Assembly: GCA_024277795.1 (NCBI GenBank)
Contig: JAJRUL010000099.1
Coordinates: 1-32,319 of the forward strand
DNA length: 32,319 bases
Direction of reading: 5' to 3'
DNA from: Candidatus Zixiibacteriota bacterium
GTDB taxonomy: Bacteria > Zixibacteria > MSB-5A5 > GN15 > FEB-12
Shown here one piece after another: positions 1 through 8,793 of the stretch (position 1 is its first letter; each line of letters starts with the position of its first letter). Below the pieces are notes generated by a model that saw only the letters and a list, made by a program, of their open reading frames with translations, did not search any database and was not told where the DNA came from. Position numbers and translations under genes: made by a program.

Positions 1-1
1 C

Positions 2-1111
2 AACAGCGCTACCCCCCAACAAGCAGATATAGAGTTTGTAGCCGAACCATTGCCTGTTAAAGCGGTGGTGACACCTAAGGCATCAGTAAGCCACAATCTC
101 AATGACAAAGACAACTTCGATTCACTTGTTGTTGGTGATTTTAATCAATTTGCCTGCGCCGCCGCTATGGCAGTTGCTGAAGGTCCAGGACTAACAAAGT
201 ATAACCCACTTTATATCTATGGTGGTACTGGGCTTGGGAAGACCCACATTATTCAAGGAATCGGAAATGCGATCCTTGAATCATTCCCGACTAAGCGTAT
301 TGTCTATGCTACTAGTGAAAAGTTTACATCTGATTTTATTTCATCAATCTCAGATAGGTCTATATCAGATTTTACCCGTATGTATCGAGATGTAGATGTG
401 TTGATTATCGATGATATACAGTTCTTTACGGGAAAAGAATCAACACAAGAGCAGTTCTTCCATACATTCAACTCGCTCCACCATCAAGGGAAACAGATTA
501 TCCTGTCATCAGACAGGCCTCCTCGTGATATTAAAGGGTTGGAGGAACGTCTCCTCTCACGTTTTTCATGGGGATTAGTCACTGACCTACAAGCCCCTGA
601 TTTAGAAAACAGGACAGCTATCCTCTTCAAGAAACTTGAATTGGAGGGGACCAAAATACCCGACAACGTCGTTCGGTGTATTGCTGATCGTGTAACAACC
701 AATATTCGTGAGTTAGAGGGTGCGCTTATTAGGGTTTTGGCCTATGCATCACTGAAATCTGTAGAAGTGAACCTTGCTATGGCCGAGAAAGTGCTTAGTG
801 ATACGCTCTCTCAGCAACGGAAACAGATTGATATTGAGACGATACTGAAAAAGACAGCCGAGTTTTTTAATATCGACCCCCCTATGATGCGAGCGAAGAA
901 AAAAACATCAGATATTGTTTTAGCAAGACAGGTTGCTATGTATCTTTCACGGTCACTTACAACAAATTCTTTGAAGAATATCGGAGCTTCTTTCGGGGGA
1001 CGGGATCATTCCACAGTTATTCATGCGTGTGATTTGATCTCTAAAAAGATGGCGGGGGATGCGGTTCTAAGGGAAAATATTGACCGTATTTCGGCTAATT
1101 TACTTTATTAA
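2..1111 (+). CDS. dnaA: Chromosomal replication initiator DnaA, 5' end cut by window edge
   Basis: This is the replication initiator that binds DnaA boxes at oriC and opens the duplex as an ATP-bound filament. The frame is open from base 2, so the TTG at base 50 used by the ORF track is not the true start and the N-terminal domains I/II lie mostly outside the window. Visible from that TTG are an AAA+ Walker A (GGTGLGKT, about residues 58-65), a Walker B (VLIIDDIQF), a sensor region (LSSDRPP) and the C-terminal DNA-binding domain IV. Domain IV carries the family signature ending FGGRDHSTVIHA, the helix that reads the DnaA box. dnaN follows after a 284-bp AT-rich gap with DnaA-box-like sites, the classical dnaA-oriC-dnaN arrangement. 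Identification is secure; only the start is unseen. Confidence 0.98.
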   Translation, partial: NSATPQQADIEFVAEPLPVKAVVTPKASVSHNLNDKDNFDSLVVGDFNQFACAAAMAVAEGPGLTKYNPLYIYGGTGLGKTHIIQGIGNAILESFPTKRIVYATSEKFTSDFISSISDRSISDFTRMYRDVDVLIIDDIQFFTGKESTQEQFFHTFNSLHHQGKQIILSSDRPPRDIKGLEERLLSRFSWGLVTDLQAPDLENRTAILFKKLELEGTKIPDNVVRCIADRVTTNIRELEGALIRVLAYASLKSVEVNLAMAEKVLSDTLSQQRKQIDIETILKKTAEFFNIDPPMMRAKKKTSDIVLARQVAMYLSRSLTTNSLKNIGASFGGRDHSTVIHACDLISKKMAGDAVLRENIDRISANLLY

Positions 1112-1395
1112 CGAATGTGGAAAGTGAGTGTTCATAACATTGTATAACTACTGCTATCTGGGCTTTGTGGATAAACAAGTGGTAACATCGAGTATTGTCA
1201 ACAGAACAATGATGACAACATATGATGAAAACTATACTATTAAATAGTTGTACAACAAACAGTAAACAGGGTATTTTTATCAATAATAGTGTGTTGTTAA
1301 CATATCAACAGTATTATTACTATTACTTATGATATATAAAAAAGAAGATAATAAAGAAGAAGAGAGTGGATATCATTTGAACGGAGTTTCGATAT
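1112..1395. other. Candidate origin of replication (oriC) between dnaA and dnaN
   Basis: This 284-bp AT-rich gap holds one perfect DnaA box on the minus strand (TGTGGATAA on plus, 1166-1174). Two one-mismatch relatives lie in the same orientation: TGTTCATAA at 1129-1137 and TGTGGAAAG at 1116-1124. A very AT-rich tract from about 1305 to 1365 could serve as the duplex-unwinding element. Position beside dnaA is the commonest oriC location in bacteria. The region must also carry the dnaN promoter. Only a few boxes are present, so part of the origin could lie upstream of dnaA, outside the window. Confidence 0.6.
1166..1174 (-). promoter_or_regulatory. DnaA box (perfect 9-mer)
   Basis: The minus strand reads TTATCCACA, exactly the consensus DnaA-binding 9-mer, 55 bp after the dnaA stop codon. 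Two weaker copies in the same orientation sit 29 and 42 bp closer to dnaA. Confidence 0.7.
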
Positions 1396-2508
1396 ATGAA
1401 ATTTAGTTTATCAAAAACAAAATTAGCACAGTACCTTCAACAGGTACTTCAGGTTGTTCCAACAAAATCTACTTTGCCGATATTGACGAATGTCTTAGTT
1501 GAGGCGTTGGATAGTAAATTAAAGATCTCCGCAACTGATCTTGATATCTCTTTGACAGCATCGATCGATTGCGAAGTGACAAAAAAAGGTTCAGCGGCTT
1601 TGCCTGCACGAATACTTTTTGAGATAGTAAAAGAACTTCCAGAATCCGAAATAGTTGTGGAAACATCAGGCTCCAGAGTAGAACTGAAAGTTCCTAATGG
1701 TTCCTATAAAATAGCATCTATCCCTTCAGAAGATTATCCAAAACTTCCTGCAGTTAATACCAAGAAGCAGATAAAGGTGAGTGGTCAGGATCTGGTCGCG
1801 ATGATTCGCAAAACGACTTTTGCTTGTTCTGATGATGAAACAAGGCCAGCGTTGAATGGTGTACTTTGGCAAACACAGGGCGACAAAATGGTGATGGTTG
1901 CTACTGATGGTCATCGTTTAGCTAAGATGGCGGGTGCGAACCCAACACTAAAAGGAATGTATGAAGATGTGATTATTCCACCTAAGGTATTGAACCTTAT
2001 CCCTAAACTCATTGATGTTGAGAGTGCAGAAGTAGGGATTATCTTTGGTGAGAATAATATGATCTTTAACCTAGGTGATATAATTCTAACCACCAGACTT
2101 CTTGAAGGGCCGTATCCAAATTACGAGCAGGTTATACCTGACAACAATGACAAGAAGATGATTATCTCACGTGAAGAACTTGCGGGTGCTGTTCGCCGTG
2201 TATCTATTCTTTCGAATGCGTTGACTCATCAAGTAAAATTTACTCTCAAGGATGGCCATCTTACTCTTTCGACAACGAATGCGGATGTTGGAGGAGAAGG
2301 AAAAGAATCGCTTTCTTGTGACTATACAGGGGAGACAATGGAGTTGGGCTACAACGCAAACTATATTACTGAGATTCTAAATAAGATAGAATCAAAAGAA
2401 GTAATTTTTGAGTTGTCGTCATCGGTAGCCGCTGGTCTAATTTATAGCACTGAAGTACCGAAAGAAGATTTCCTTTGTTTAGTGATGCCTTTGCGGTTGG
2501 CTGACTAA
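1396..2508 (+). CDS. dnaN: DNA polymerase III beta subunit (sliding clamp)
   Basis: This 370-residue protein has the usual length for the bacterial beta clamp, a dimeric ring of three-domain subunits that tethers polymerase III and repair enzymes to DNA. The N-terminus MKFSLSKTKLAQYLQQVLQ and internal motifs such as TDGHRLAKM and the C-terminal VMPLRLAD are typical of the family. The ATG at 1396 is preceded by CGGAG at suitable spacing, supporting the start. It follows dnaA across the putative origin and is closed by a strong terminator at 2528-2564, so it is probably not strongly co-transcribed with recF. No anomalies were seen. Confidence 0.98.
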   Translation: MKFSLSKTKLAQYLQQVLQVVPTKSTLPILTNVLVEALDSKLKISATDLDISLTASIDCEVTKKGSAALPARILFEIVKELPESEIVVETSGSRVELKVPNGSYKIASIPSEDYPKLPAVNTKKQIKVSGQDLVAMIRKTTFACSDDETRPALNGVLWQTQGDKMVMVATDGHRLAKMAGANPTLKGMYEDVIIPPKVLNLIPKLIDVESAEVGIIFGENNMIFNLGDIILTTRLLEGPYPNYEQVIPDNNDKKMIISREELAGAVRRVSILSNALTHQVKFTLKDGHLTLSTTNADVGGEGKESLSCDYTGETMELGYNANYITEILNKIESKEVIFELSSSVAAGLIYSTEVPKEDFLCLVMPLRLAD

Positions 2509-2527
2509 ATAATGATAGATAATTTAT

Positions 2528-2564
2528 GAAATGGCAGATACATAGATCTGCCATTTCTTTTTTT
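2528..2564 (+). terminator. Rho-independent terminator after dnaN
   Basis: A perfect 12-bp stem (GAAATGGCAGAT paired with ATCTGCCATTTC) with loop ACATAG is followed by seven T residues. It sits between the dnaN stop and the recF start, so recF would need read-through or its own promoter. Confidence 0.9.
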
Positions 2565-2565
2565 C

Positions 2566-2580
2566 TAAGATGGCATCTTA
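2566..2580. repeat. 15-bp palindrome abutting the recF start codon
   Basis: TAAGATG-G-CATCTTA has perfect 7-bp arms around a single base and ends immediately before the recF ATG at 2581. It occupies the place where a ribosome binding site would be expected, and no purine-rich Shine-Dalgarno sequence is visible. It could be a protein-binding operator or an RNA hairpin limiting recF translation. Confidence 0.55.
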
Positions 2581-3669
2581 ATGATAATTAGATCGATTCA
2601 CGCGAAGAACTTCCGCAATCTTGACAGTATCTCACTCAACTTATCAGATCATACAAATATCTTTTATGGTGATAATGGGGCTGGTAAGACCAACCTTCTC
2701 GAAGCGATTTTTGTTTTAACTCTTGGTCGATCACACCAAGGAACTGCCGATAGCTTGTTAATCAAAGATGGTGCTGATGTGTACCGTCTCGAAGGAATTG
2801 TTTTTGATGGGGAGAGGGAACAAGAAGTTGCAGTTGCTTATCAGAAAGGGAAACGGAAAAAGATTACAATCGATCACGTTGCAATTCGTACAGCAGAGCT
2901 TTACGAACAGTTTTTTGCTGTTGCAACAGGCCCCGAAGACTCAGAAATTCTTGCAGGCTCTCCATCGGTACGTCGGAACTTTATTGATGTATACCTTTAA
3001 CAAGTATCACGCAGGTACCTCTCTCATCTAACTGACTACCAGCGGATACTTCAACAAAAGAATGCCGCTTTGCGTGCTGAGTCTGACCCTGATCCGTATA
3101 ACGAGCTTCTAATCCGAACAGGTTCAATCATCACTCACAATCGTGCTGAGTTTCTTAAGAGACTTTCTCAACCTGCAACAGATCATTATTATGATCTATC
3201 GGGAGGGAGTGAAATGAAAATAACCTACCAACCGTCTGCCAGCGATATTGATCAATGTGATTCTCGTGAGATGATAGAGGATTCTTTTAGGACAAAAATA
3301 ACACTTCATGATACGCAAGAACGCGTAACAAAAAAATCAGTTGTCGGTCCACATCGTGATGATATTAGTTTTACTATACGCGGTTTTCCCGCACGTTCTC
3401 ATGCCTCCCGAGGGGAGTGGCGGACAGGGGCAATTAGTCTGAAACTCGCTGTATACCATCTTATGCGTGAACAAAAAGGGACAGAGCCAATCCTTCTCCT
3501 CGATGAAGTGTTTGCGGAGCTTGATGAGAAAAGAGCACATGCCATGATTGAATCGTTTGGTAAGTTTGGGCAGGTATTCTTGACGTCTGCTGTTACTCCT
3601 CCGAGTGCATTACTTAAAAACAGTAGGAGTTTTACTATAGTGGATGGTCGGGTGGAGGGAGTAGCCTAA
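2581..3669 (+). pseudogene. recF: RecF recombination/repair ATPase interrupted by an in-frame TAA
   Basis: RecF loads the RecFOR machinery at single-strand gaps. Two ORFs of the track, 2581-3000 (139 aa) and 3070-3669 (199 aa), are in the same frame. Reading straight through gives a full-length 363-codon recF with a single TAA at 2998-3000, between FIDVYL and QVSRRYLSHL. The first part carries the Walker A (GDNGAGKTN). The second carries the signature region (ASRGEWR), Walker B and D-loop (ILLLDEVFAELD). Homology on both sides of the stop is continuous with no indel, so this is one nonsense change (TCA to TAA would do) and not a frameshift. The second half has no convincing start before an ATG at 3212. 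It could be a sequencing error, a strain-level loss, or a read-through site. The 3' end overlaps the next ATG by one base. Confidence 0.9.
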
Positions 3670-4694
3670 TGTCCCGTTTGTCTGTTCAGCAACTACGTAA
3701 ATCATTTAAGAAGACAACAGTACTTACAGATATTTCCTTTGAACTGTCTGACGGAGAACTGTTAGTATTGTTGGGAAGCTCAGGATGCGGGAAGTCAACA
3801 TTGTTGCGTTGTATTGCAGGTCTTGAAGAAGCTGATAGTGGTGAAATTGTACTCGGGGAGAGACACATAGAAAAGCTCCTCCCTAAAGATAGAAATGTGG
3901 CTATGGTTTTCCAAAACTATTCACTCTATCCTCATATGACAGTTGAGAAGAATCTGTCGTTTCCTCTTCGTATTGCAAAAGTACAGAAAAATGAAATAAA
4001 AAAGAGGGTTGCTGAAGTGGCTGAGATGATAGGTATGACCGACCGACTAACGTTCCGCCCCGCACAGCTTTCAGGTGGTCAGCGTCAACGTGTTGCTTTA
4101 GGTCGTGCTATTATTCGAAAGCCTGATCTGTTTCTTCTTGATGAACCACTCTCAAATCTTGATGCTGACTTGCGTACAAGAATGCGACAAGAAATTGTTC
4201 AACTGCAAAAGAGAACCAAAGTTACAACAATACACGTTACCCACGATCAAACAGAAGCTCTAACAATGGCAGATCGGATAGGGTTACTCAACAACGGAAA
4301 ACTTGTTCAGCTTTCAACACCAACAGAGCTGTATTTTAAACCTGCTAGTATATTTGTTGCAGAGTTCGTTGGCAACCCGAAAATCAATATCATTGATGTG
4401 CAACGAATGGTTTCATGGGGAATAATTGATAAGTCAACAATACCTGAAGAAGCAAAATATATTGGTATTCGGCCTGAAAAGTTACAGGTCAATAGTAACG
4501 GCTCATTGAGAGGTGTCGTTGTTGAATGTGAATATCTTGGAGACCAATATATCTTGACCGTTGAATGCGATTCGACAGCTTTGCGTCTCTCATCTGTCAT
4601 ACAGCATGTTTCGATAGGTGAGACCGTATCGCTTGAAATAGATTCTGCCGATGCGTTGTTTTTTAATAGTGAACGTTTTCTGGTTCAGAAATAA
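3669..4694 (+). CDS. ABC transporter ATP-binding protein, MalK/UgpC (CUT1-like) type
   Basis: A 341-residue importer ATPase. In order it shows Walker A (GSSGCGKST, about residues 36-44), Q-loop (FQNYSLYPHMTV), ABC signature (LSGGQRQRVALGRAI), Walker B (DLFLLDEPLSNLD) and H-loop (HVTHDQTEA). A C-terminal TOBE-type regulatory domain contains the IGIRPEK motif. This architecture is known for carbohydrate, glycerol-phosphate, polyamine and some metal importers. No permease or binding-protein gene is anywhere in the window, so the substrate cannot be inferred; it may serve permeases elsewhere, as MsmK-type shared ATPases do. The start overlaps the recF stop by one base (TAATG) and has a GGAGGGAG ribosome binding site inside recF, indicating coupling to recF. 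Confidence 0.9.
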   Translation: MSRLSVQQLRKSFKKTTVLTDISFELSDGELLVLLGSSGCGKSTLLRCIAGLEEADSGEIVLGERHIEKLLPKDRNVAMVFQNYSLYPHMTVEKNLSFPLRIAKVQKNEIKKRVAEVAEMIGMTDRLTFRPAQLSGGQRQRVALGRAIIRKPDLFLLDEPLSNLDADLRTRMRQEIVQLQKRTKVTTIHVTHDQTEALTMADRIGLLNNGKLVQLSTPTELYFKPASIFVAEFVGNPKINIIDVQRMVSWGIIDKSTIPEEAKYIGIRPEKLQVNSNGSLRGVVVECEYLGDQYILTVECDSTALRLSSVIQHVSIGETVSLEIDSADALFFNSERFLVQK

Positions 4695-4720
4695 CAGTTC
4701 AAATTAATATATGGATCATA

Positions 4721-5584
4721 TCAATCCGCAGACGGTGCTTTCTGGCAACGAGGGCAGTAATGCGCGGAACGTGCTCCAATTTTTTTTCGGATTATTTTGC
4801 ATGTGCATCGACTGCATTGCTTCCCTTCTTGGTTGTAGGCAAGCAGGTACGTTTGAAAGGATCCTCTTTTACCATTAACACCACTATAACTGTCAACAGA
4901 TGTACCCATCAGTTCAATTGCTTTTGATAGAATTCGCTGAATATGACCATGTAGTTCAATGATTTTGCGTTTAGAAATCGATGTTGTTAGTCTTTGAGGA
5001 TGAAGACGTGAGGCATACAATGATTCATCTGCATAGATATTGCCGATCCCTGCAATAAATGTTTGGTCAAGAAGTGCGCTCTTGAGCATACGCGGTCGCC
5101 TGTAACATAACTCAACAAACTCATCAGGTGAGATATCAAATGGTTCAGGCCCGAGGTTTGATAATCCCGATTGATGCAGAAGCTCATCTTTTCGATACAA
5201 GCGAAGACGTCCGAAACGACGGTAGTCATTGAAGCGAAGATGGTATTCTGTGATGTTCTTTCTTGTCTTATGAAAGCTAAAGATAACAAGATCGTGTTTG
5301 TTTCTCTGCTTCGTTTTAGGAACATAAAAAAAATGACCTGTCATTTTTAGGTGTACCCATAGAACCAATTGAGAGGATAGATCGATAAGAATATTTTTTC
5401 CTCGACGACTGATAGAAAGAATTGTTTTTCCGATTAACAGTGATTCAAAACTATCTCGCTTTAGAGATTCGCTGATCACAATAGAAGAGTCAGGAGCATT
5501 AGTATAGACTTTGGCTATCTTTTTGTTGAGAACAACTTTTCTCAATCCTCGTACGACAGTCTCTACCTCAGGCAACTCAGGCAT
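4721..5584 (-). CDS. mutM: Formamidopyrimidine-DNA glycosylase (MutM/Fpg)
   Basis: A 287-residue base-excision repair glycosylase/AP lyase that removes 8-oxoguanine and formamidopyrimidines. The mature N-terminus PELPEVETVVRGL supplies the catalytic Pro and Glu. The beta-hairpin lysine region (KTILSISRRGKN), the HLKMTGHF loop and the NDYRRFGRL segment are intact. A helix-two-turn-helix (IAGIGNIYADE) and a C-terminal zinc finger with two CxxC pairs (CSRC and CPRC) complete the family architecture. The length matches the family. It is convergent with the ABC ATPase gene (26-bp gap) and lies 52 bp downstream of uvrA in the same orientation, making a two-gene DNA-repair unit. Confidence 0.96.
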   Translation of the reverse strand: MPELPEVETVVRGLRKVVLNKKIAKVYTNAPDSSIVISESLKRDSFESLLIGKTILSISRRGKNILIDLSSQLVLWVHLKMTGHFFYVPKTKQRNKHDLVIFSFHKTRKNITEYHLRFNDYRRFGRLRLYRKDELLHQSGLSNLGPEPFDISPDEFVELCYRRPRMLKSALLDQTFIAGIGNIYADESLYASRLHPQRLTTSISKRKIIELHGHIQRILSKAIELMGTSVDSYSGVNGKRGSFQTYLLAYNQEGKQCSRCTCKIIRKKIGARSAHYCPRCQKAPSAD

Positions 5585-5636
5585 GTTTAGTTTCTCGAAA
5601 ATGCAGATCTCAAACTAATGTTAGAGGTGAAACGTT

Positions 5637-8501
5637 CTAATACGCCGCGCCTGCAAAAAGCTGTTTTAGGTATTGGCCGGTATATGATCGTTTAATCGTG
5701 GCAACCTCTTCAGGGCGACCAGTGGCTACAATCTCTCCTCCACCATCACCACCCTCTGGGCCAATATCGATTATCCAATCTGCTGTTTTGATCACATCAA
5801 GATTATGTTCAATAATAACAACTGTATTTCCTCGGTCGACAAGCTCGGTTAATACACTTAGAAGCATTCGGATATCCTCAAAGTGCAAGCCGGTTGTTGG
5901 TTCATCGAGAATATACATAGTCCTACCTGTTGCAGTTTTAGAAAGCTCAGTGGCCAGTTTAACTCGTTGCGCCTCTCCACCTGAGAGTGTTGTCGCTTGC
6001 TGTCCGAGGTGAATATACCCAAGCCCGACATTGTGTAAAGTAAGGAGCTTTTTTTTGATTTTTGGAATGTTTTCAAAAAATGAAAGGGATTCTTCAACAG
6101 TCATTTCAAGAATATCTGATATGTTCTTTCCCTTAAACGCGATCTCCAGCGTCTCACGATTATAACGTTTTCCCCTACATACTTCGCAAGGAACATAGAC
6201 ATCAGGCAGGAAATGCATCTCTATTTTTATGATCCCGTCTCCTTGGCATGCTTCGCATCGTCCACCCTTTACGTTGAATGAAAAACGTCCTGGGAGGTAT
6301 CCGCGTGCTTTTGATTCATGAAGATCAGAAAAGAGATCACGAATATGTGTAAACACTCCTGTGTATGTCGCAGGGTTTGATCTTGGCGTGCGTCCTATCG
6401 GTGATTGATCGATATCAATTACTTTGTCTATATGTTCCACCCCTGTTATCGATTTGTACGGAAGTGGTTGTTTACGGCTGTTGTAAAAATGTCGTGCTAA
6501 GATTGGATAAAGCGTTTCATTGACCAGTGTCGATTTTCCTGATCCTGAAACTCCTGTCACTGCGACCATTGTTCCAAGAGGGAACTCTGCGGTAACCTTC
6601 TTCAGATTATTACCTGTAGCACCTGCGAGTTTGATTATGTTGCCGTCAACTTTTCGTCTTTCTTTCGGCATTTCTATTTTTTTCTGGCCTGAGAGATATT
6701 GCCCTGTTATAGATTTACGAGTCTTCCGAATAGTTTTTGGCGTACCTGAGGCTACGATTCTTCCGCCATGTACACCTGCTCCCGGACCGAGATCGATCAC
6801 ATAGTCAGCTTCTTCAATTGTTTCACGGTCATGTTCAACGACTAAGACAGTGTTACCGATATCACGTAATTCATGAAGGGTGTTGAGCAATTTTCGATTG
6901 TCTCTCTGGTGGAGACCAATCGACGGTTCATCAAGAATATAGAGTACACCAACTAAGCGCGAACCGATTTGAGTGGCTAAGCGAATCCGTTGTGCTTCAC
7001 CACCTGAAAGAGTCGAGGCGGAACGGTTAAGGGTAAGGTAATCTAATCCAACATCGCAGAGAAAACCGAGTCTTTCGCGAATCTCTTTGAGTATTTGCTT
7101 GGCGATGAGCTGTTGTCGTTTGCTTAGTTTTATCTTTTTGAAGAAAAGATCAGCATTCCTTATAGACATCTCAGTAACCGAATCAATTGTCTCTCGATCG
7201 AGCACAACCGACAAAGCTTCAGGACGAAGACGTGCACCTTTACAGGCCGGGCAGTCGAGAATTGTCATGTAGTTTTCTATCCATTGTCGAATGCCGGCAG
7301 ATTCTGTTTGACGGTACCGTCGTTCAAGGTGAGGAATAACACCTTCAAAAGTAGATTTATATTTACCCGAGCCTTTCCCTTTCCCCGAAGTATGCTCATA
7401 TTCAAAAGAGATTTCTTCTTTTCCTGAACCGTATAGAATAATCTGTTGAACAGACTTTTTGAGTTTTCTAAATGGAGTGGAGAACTTGAAATCGTAATGG
7501 TTTGCAAGCCCCTTTAACATATAGCGGTACCAGTTTGGCATATCAACCCCGCCCCATGGACGGATTGCCCCTTCATGGATAGAGAGGTTGACATCAGGGA
7601 TCACAAGCTGAGCATCAATTTCCATTTTTTTTCCGAGACCATCACATGTTTGACATGCTCCAAACGGTGAGTTGAATGAAAAAAGGCGAGGGGATGGCTC
7701 TTCGTAGCTGATATTACAATTTAGGCAGGCAAACTGTTCTGAAAAAAGAAGGTCCTTATTTTTGATATTAACCAGAACAGTCCCTTGTGATATTTTCAAC
7801 GCTGTTTCAACAGAGTCCGCAAGCCTTCTCTTTGATTTCGGTTTGACAATGAGTCTGTCAACAACTGCTTCGATTGTATGTTTCTTTTTCTTGTCGAGCT
7901 CTATTTCAGAGTCAGCTTCAACTATTTCCCCATTTATACGCAACCTGACAAAACCTTCTCGTAGTGCTTCTTCAATTATCTCCTTGTGTTCCCCTTTCTT
8001 CCCCCTAACAAGCGGAGCAAGAACCATAAGTCGTGTTCCCTCTTCAAAACTTAAAACAGAGTCGACAATTTGTTCGACTGTTTGTTGGGTTATCGGTTGA
8101 TTGCATCTTATGCAATGAGGAACCCCGATTCGTGCAAAGAGCAGACGGAAATAGTCGTATATTTCAGTTACCGTTCCAACTGTTGAGCGAGGATTTCGAG
8201 GGCTTCCCTTTTGTTCGATAGAGATTGCAGGAGACAGCCCCTCGATAAAATCAACATCAGGCTTTTCCATCAAGCCAAGAAACTGTCGAGCGTAAGCTGA
8301 TAGGGACTCAACATATCTCCGCTGTCCTTCGGCATAGATAGTGTCAAAAGCTAACGAGCTTTTACCTGAGCCTGAAAGCCCCGTTATGACAGTCAGGCTG
8401 TTTCGGGGAATTTTGACATCTAAATTCTTTAGGTTGTGTTCCCGCGCACCTTTTATGTGCAAGTATTGTTGGTTTCTCTGGTTGCGGGCTTTCGTTGGCA
8501 T
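5637..8501 (-). CDS. uvrA: Excinuclease ABC subunit A (UvrA)
   Basis: A 954-residue damage-sensing ATPase of nucleotide excision repair, of normal full length. It has two ABC modules: Walker A motifs GLSGSGKSS and GVSGSGKST, and signatures [12 protein letters not shown] and [12 protein letters not shown]. Two zinc-binding modules are visible, CLNC...CQTC in the first half and CEAC...CEVC in the second. Walker B regions read [13 protein letters not shown] and [13 protein letters not shown]. The ATG at 8501 is preceded by AGGAG on the minus strand. mutM follows 52 bp downstream. uvrB and uvrC are not in the window. No anomalies were seen. Confidence 0.98.
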   Translation of the reverse strand: MPTKARNQRNQQYLHIKGAREHNLKNLDVKIPRNSLTVITGLSGSGKSSLAFDTIYAEGQRRYVESLSAYARQFLGLMEKPDVDFIEGLSPAISIEQKGSPRNPRSTVGTVTEIYDYFRLLFARIGVPHCIRCNQPITQQTVEQIVDSVLSFEEGTRLMVLAPLVRGKKGEHKEIIEEALREGFVRLRINGEIVEADSEIELDKKKKHTIEAVVDRLIVKPKSKRRLADSVETALKISQGTVLVNIKNKDLLFSEQFACLNCNISYEEPSPRLFSFNSPFGACQTCDGLGKKMEIDAQLVIPDVNLSIHEGAIRPWGGVDMPNWYRYMLKGLANHYDFKFSTPFRKLKKSVQQIILYGSGKEEISFEYEHTSGKGKGSGKYKSTFEGVIPHLERRYRQTESAGIRQWIENYMTILDCPACKGARLRPEALSVVLDRETIDSVTEMSIRNADLFFKKIKLSKRQQLIAKQILKEIRERLGFLCDVGLDYLTLNRSASTLSGGEAQRIRLATQIGSRLVGVLYILDEPSIGLHQRDNRKLLNTLHELRDIGNTVLVVEHDRETIEEADYVIDLGPGAGVHGGRIVASGTPKTIRKTRKSITGQYLSGQKKIEMPKERRKVDGNIIKLAGATGNNLKKVTAEFPLGTMVAVTGVSGSGKSTLVNETLYPILARHFYNSRKQPLPYKSITGVEHIDKVIDIDQSPIGRTPRSNPATYTGVFTHIRDLFSDLHESKARGYLPGRFSFNVKGGRCEACQGDGIIKIEMHFLPDVYVPCEVCRGKRYNRETLEIAFKGKNISDILEMTVEESLSFFENIPKIKKKLLTLHNVGLGYIHLGQQATTLSGGEAQRVKLATELSKTATGRTMYILDEPTTGLHFEDIRMLLSVLTELVDRGNTVVIIEHNLDVIKTADWIIDIGPEGGDGGGEIVATGRPEEVATIKRSYTGQYLKQLFAGAAY

Positions 8502-8596
8502 GCTATCTCCTAAAAATGTTAACCGTTAAGATAGTGAATAATAATCCATTATCAAAGTGGTTGCTTCATTTACAGTATCACTTTTTTAAGGAGATA

Positions 8597-8715
8597 TTGC
8601 CTGTTGAGAGTTGAGTTTTCCTCTAAAGGCAAATGCACCACAATAGAGAATTACCCTCTCGACCTCTTGGTAGGTTACAGGTTGTCGGTACGTTTGGATT
8701 CTGCAATCATAATCC
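8597..8715 (+). ncRNA. Structured 5' leader, candidate regulatory RNA (unrecognised class)
   Basis: The roughly 290-bp gap between uvrA and the methyltransferase contains consecutive potential stem-loops in the plus orientation: TTGCCT/AGGCAA (8597-8602 with 8627-8632), AGAG/CTCT (8645-8648 with 8656-8659), CGAC/GTCG (8660-8663 with 8684-8687) and GGATT/AATCC (8696-8700 with 8711-8715). The last ends just before the AAGGA ribosome binding site of the mini-ORF at 8731. I could not match it to cobalamin, TPP, FMN, THF, preQ1 or molybdenum-cofactor riboswitch cores from memory. The downstream S component makes a ligand-responsive leader plausible. The short stems could be coincidental; covariation is untested. 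Confidence 0.35.
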
Positions 8716-8730
8716 TATGAAGGAAACGAA

Positions 8731-8772
8731 ATGGGTAAAGCTGATTTCCCGAAAACACTTGACAGTCAATAA
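8731..8772 (+). CDS. 13-residue mini-ORF (possible leader peptide)
   Basis: An ATG with a good ribosome binding site (GAAGGAAACG upstream) opens a 13-codon frame, MGKADFPKTLDSQ, ending in TAA. It is in the same frame as the methyltransferase, whose ATG is 21 nt after this stop and has only a weak ribosome binding site of its own. It could be a leader peptide that couples translation to the methyltransferase, an attenuator peptide, or a former N-terminal extension cut by a stop codon. It is too short for homology-based support. Confidence 0.35.
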   Translation: MGKADFPKTLDSQ

Positions 8773-8793
8773 GAACCGCTTTTGATTGACTGT

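Noticed and set aside
2998-3000. Genetic code reassignment of TAA to explain the recF stop
   Set aside because: dnaA, dnaN, recF, the ABC gene and many others end in TAA as true stops, so the code is standard.
5698-8529. Plus-strand ORFs (for example 5698-6012, 6520-6804, 7762-8100) opposite uvrA
   Set aside because: They lie entirely within the well-identified uvrA on the other strand and show no family motifs; they are shadow frames.
8502-8793. Known riboswitch class (cobalamin, TPP, FMN, THF, preQ1, molybdenum cofactor) in the leader
   Set aside because: Their conserved core sequences were not seen by eye; left as an unclassified structured leader.
8782-8793. TTG 8782 as the methyltransferase start
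   Set aside because: The ATG at 8794 gives the normal family N-terminus, and TTG has no better ribosome binding site.
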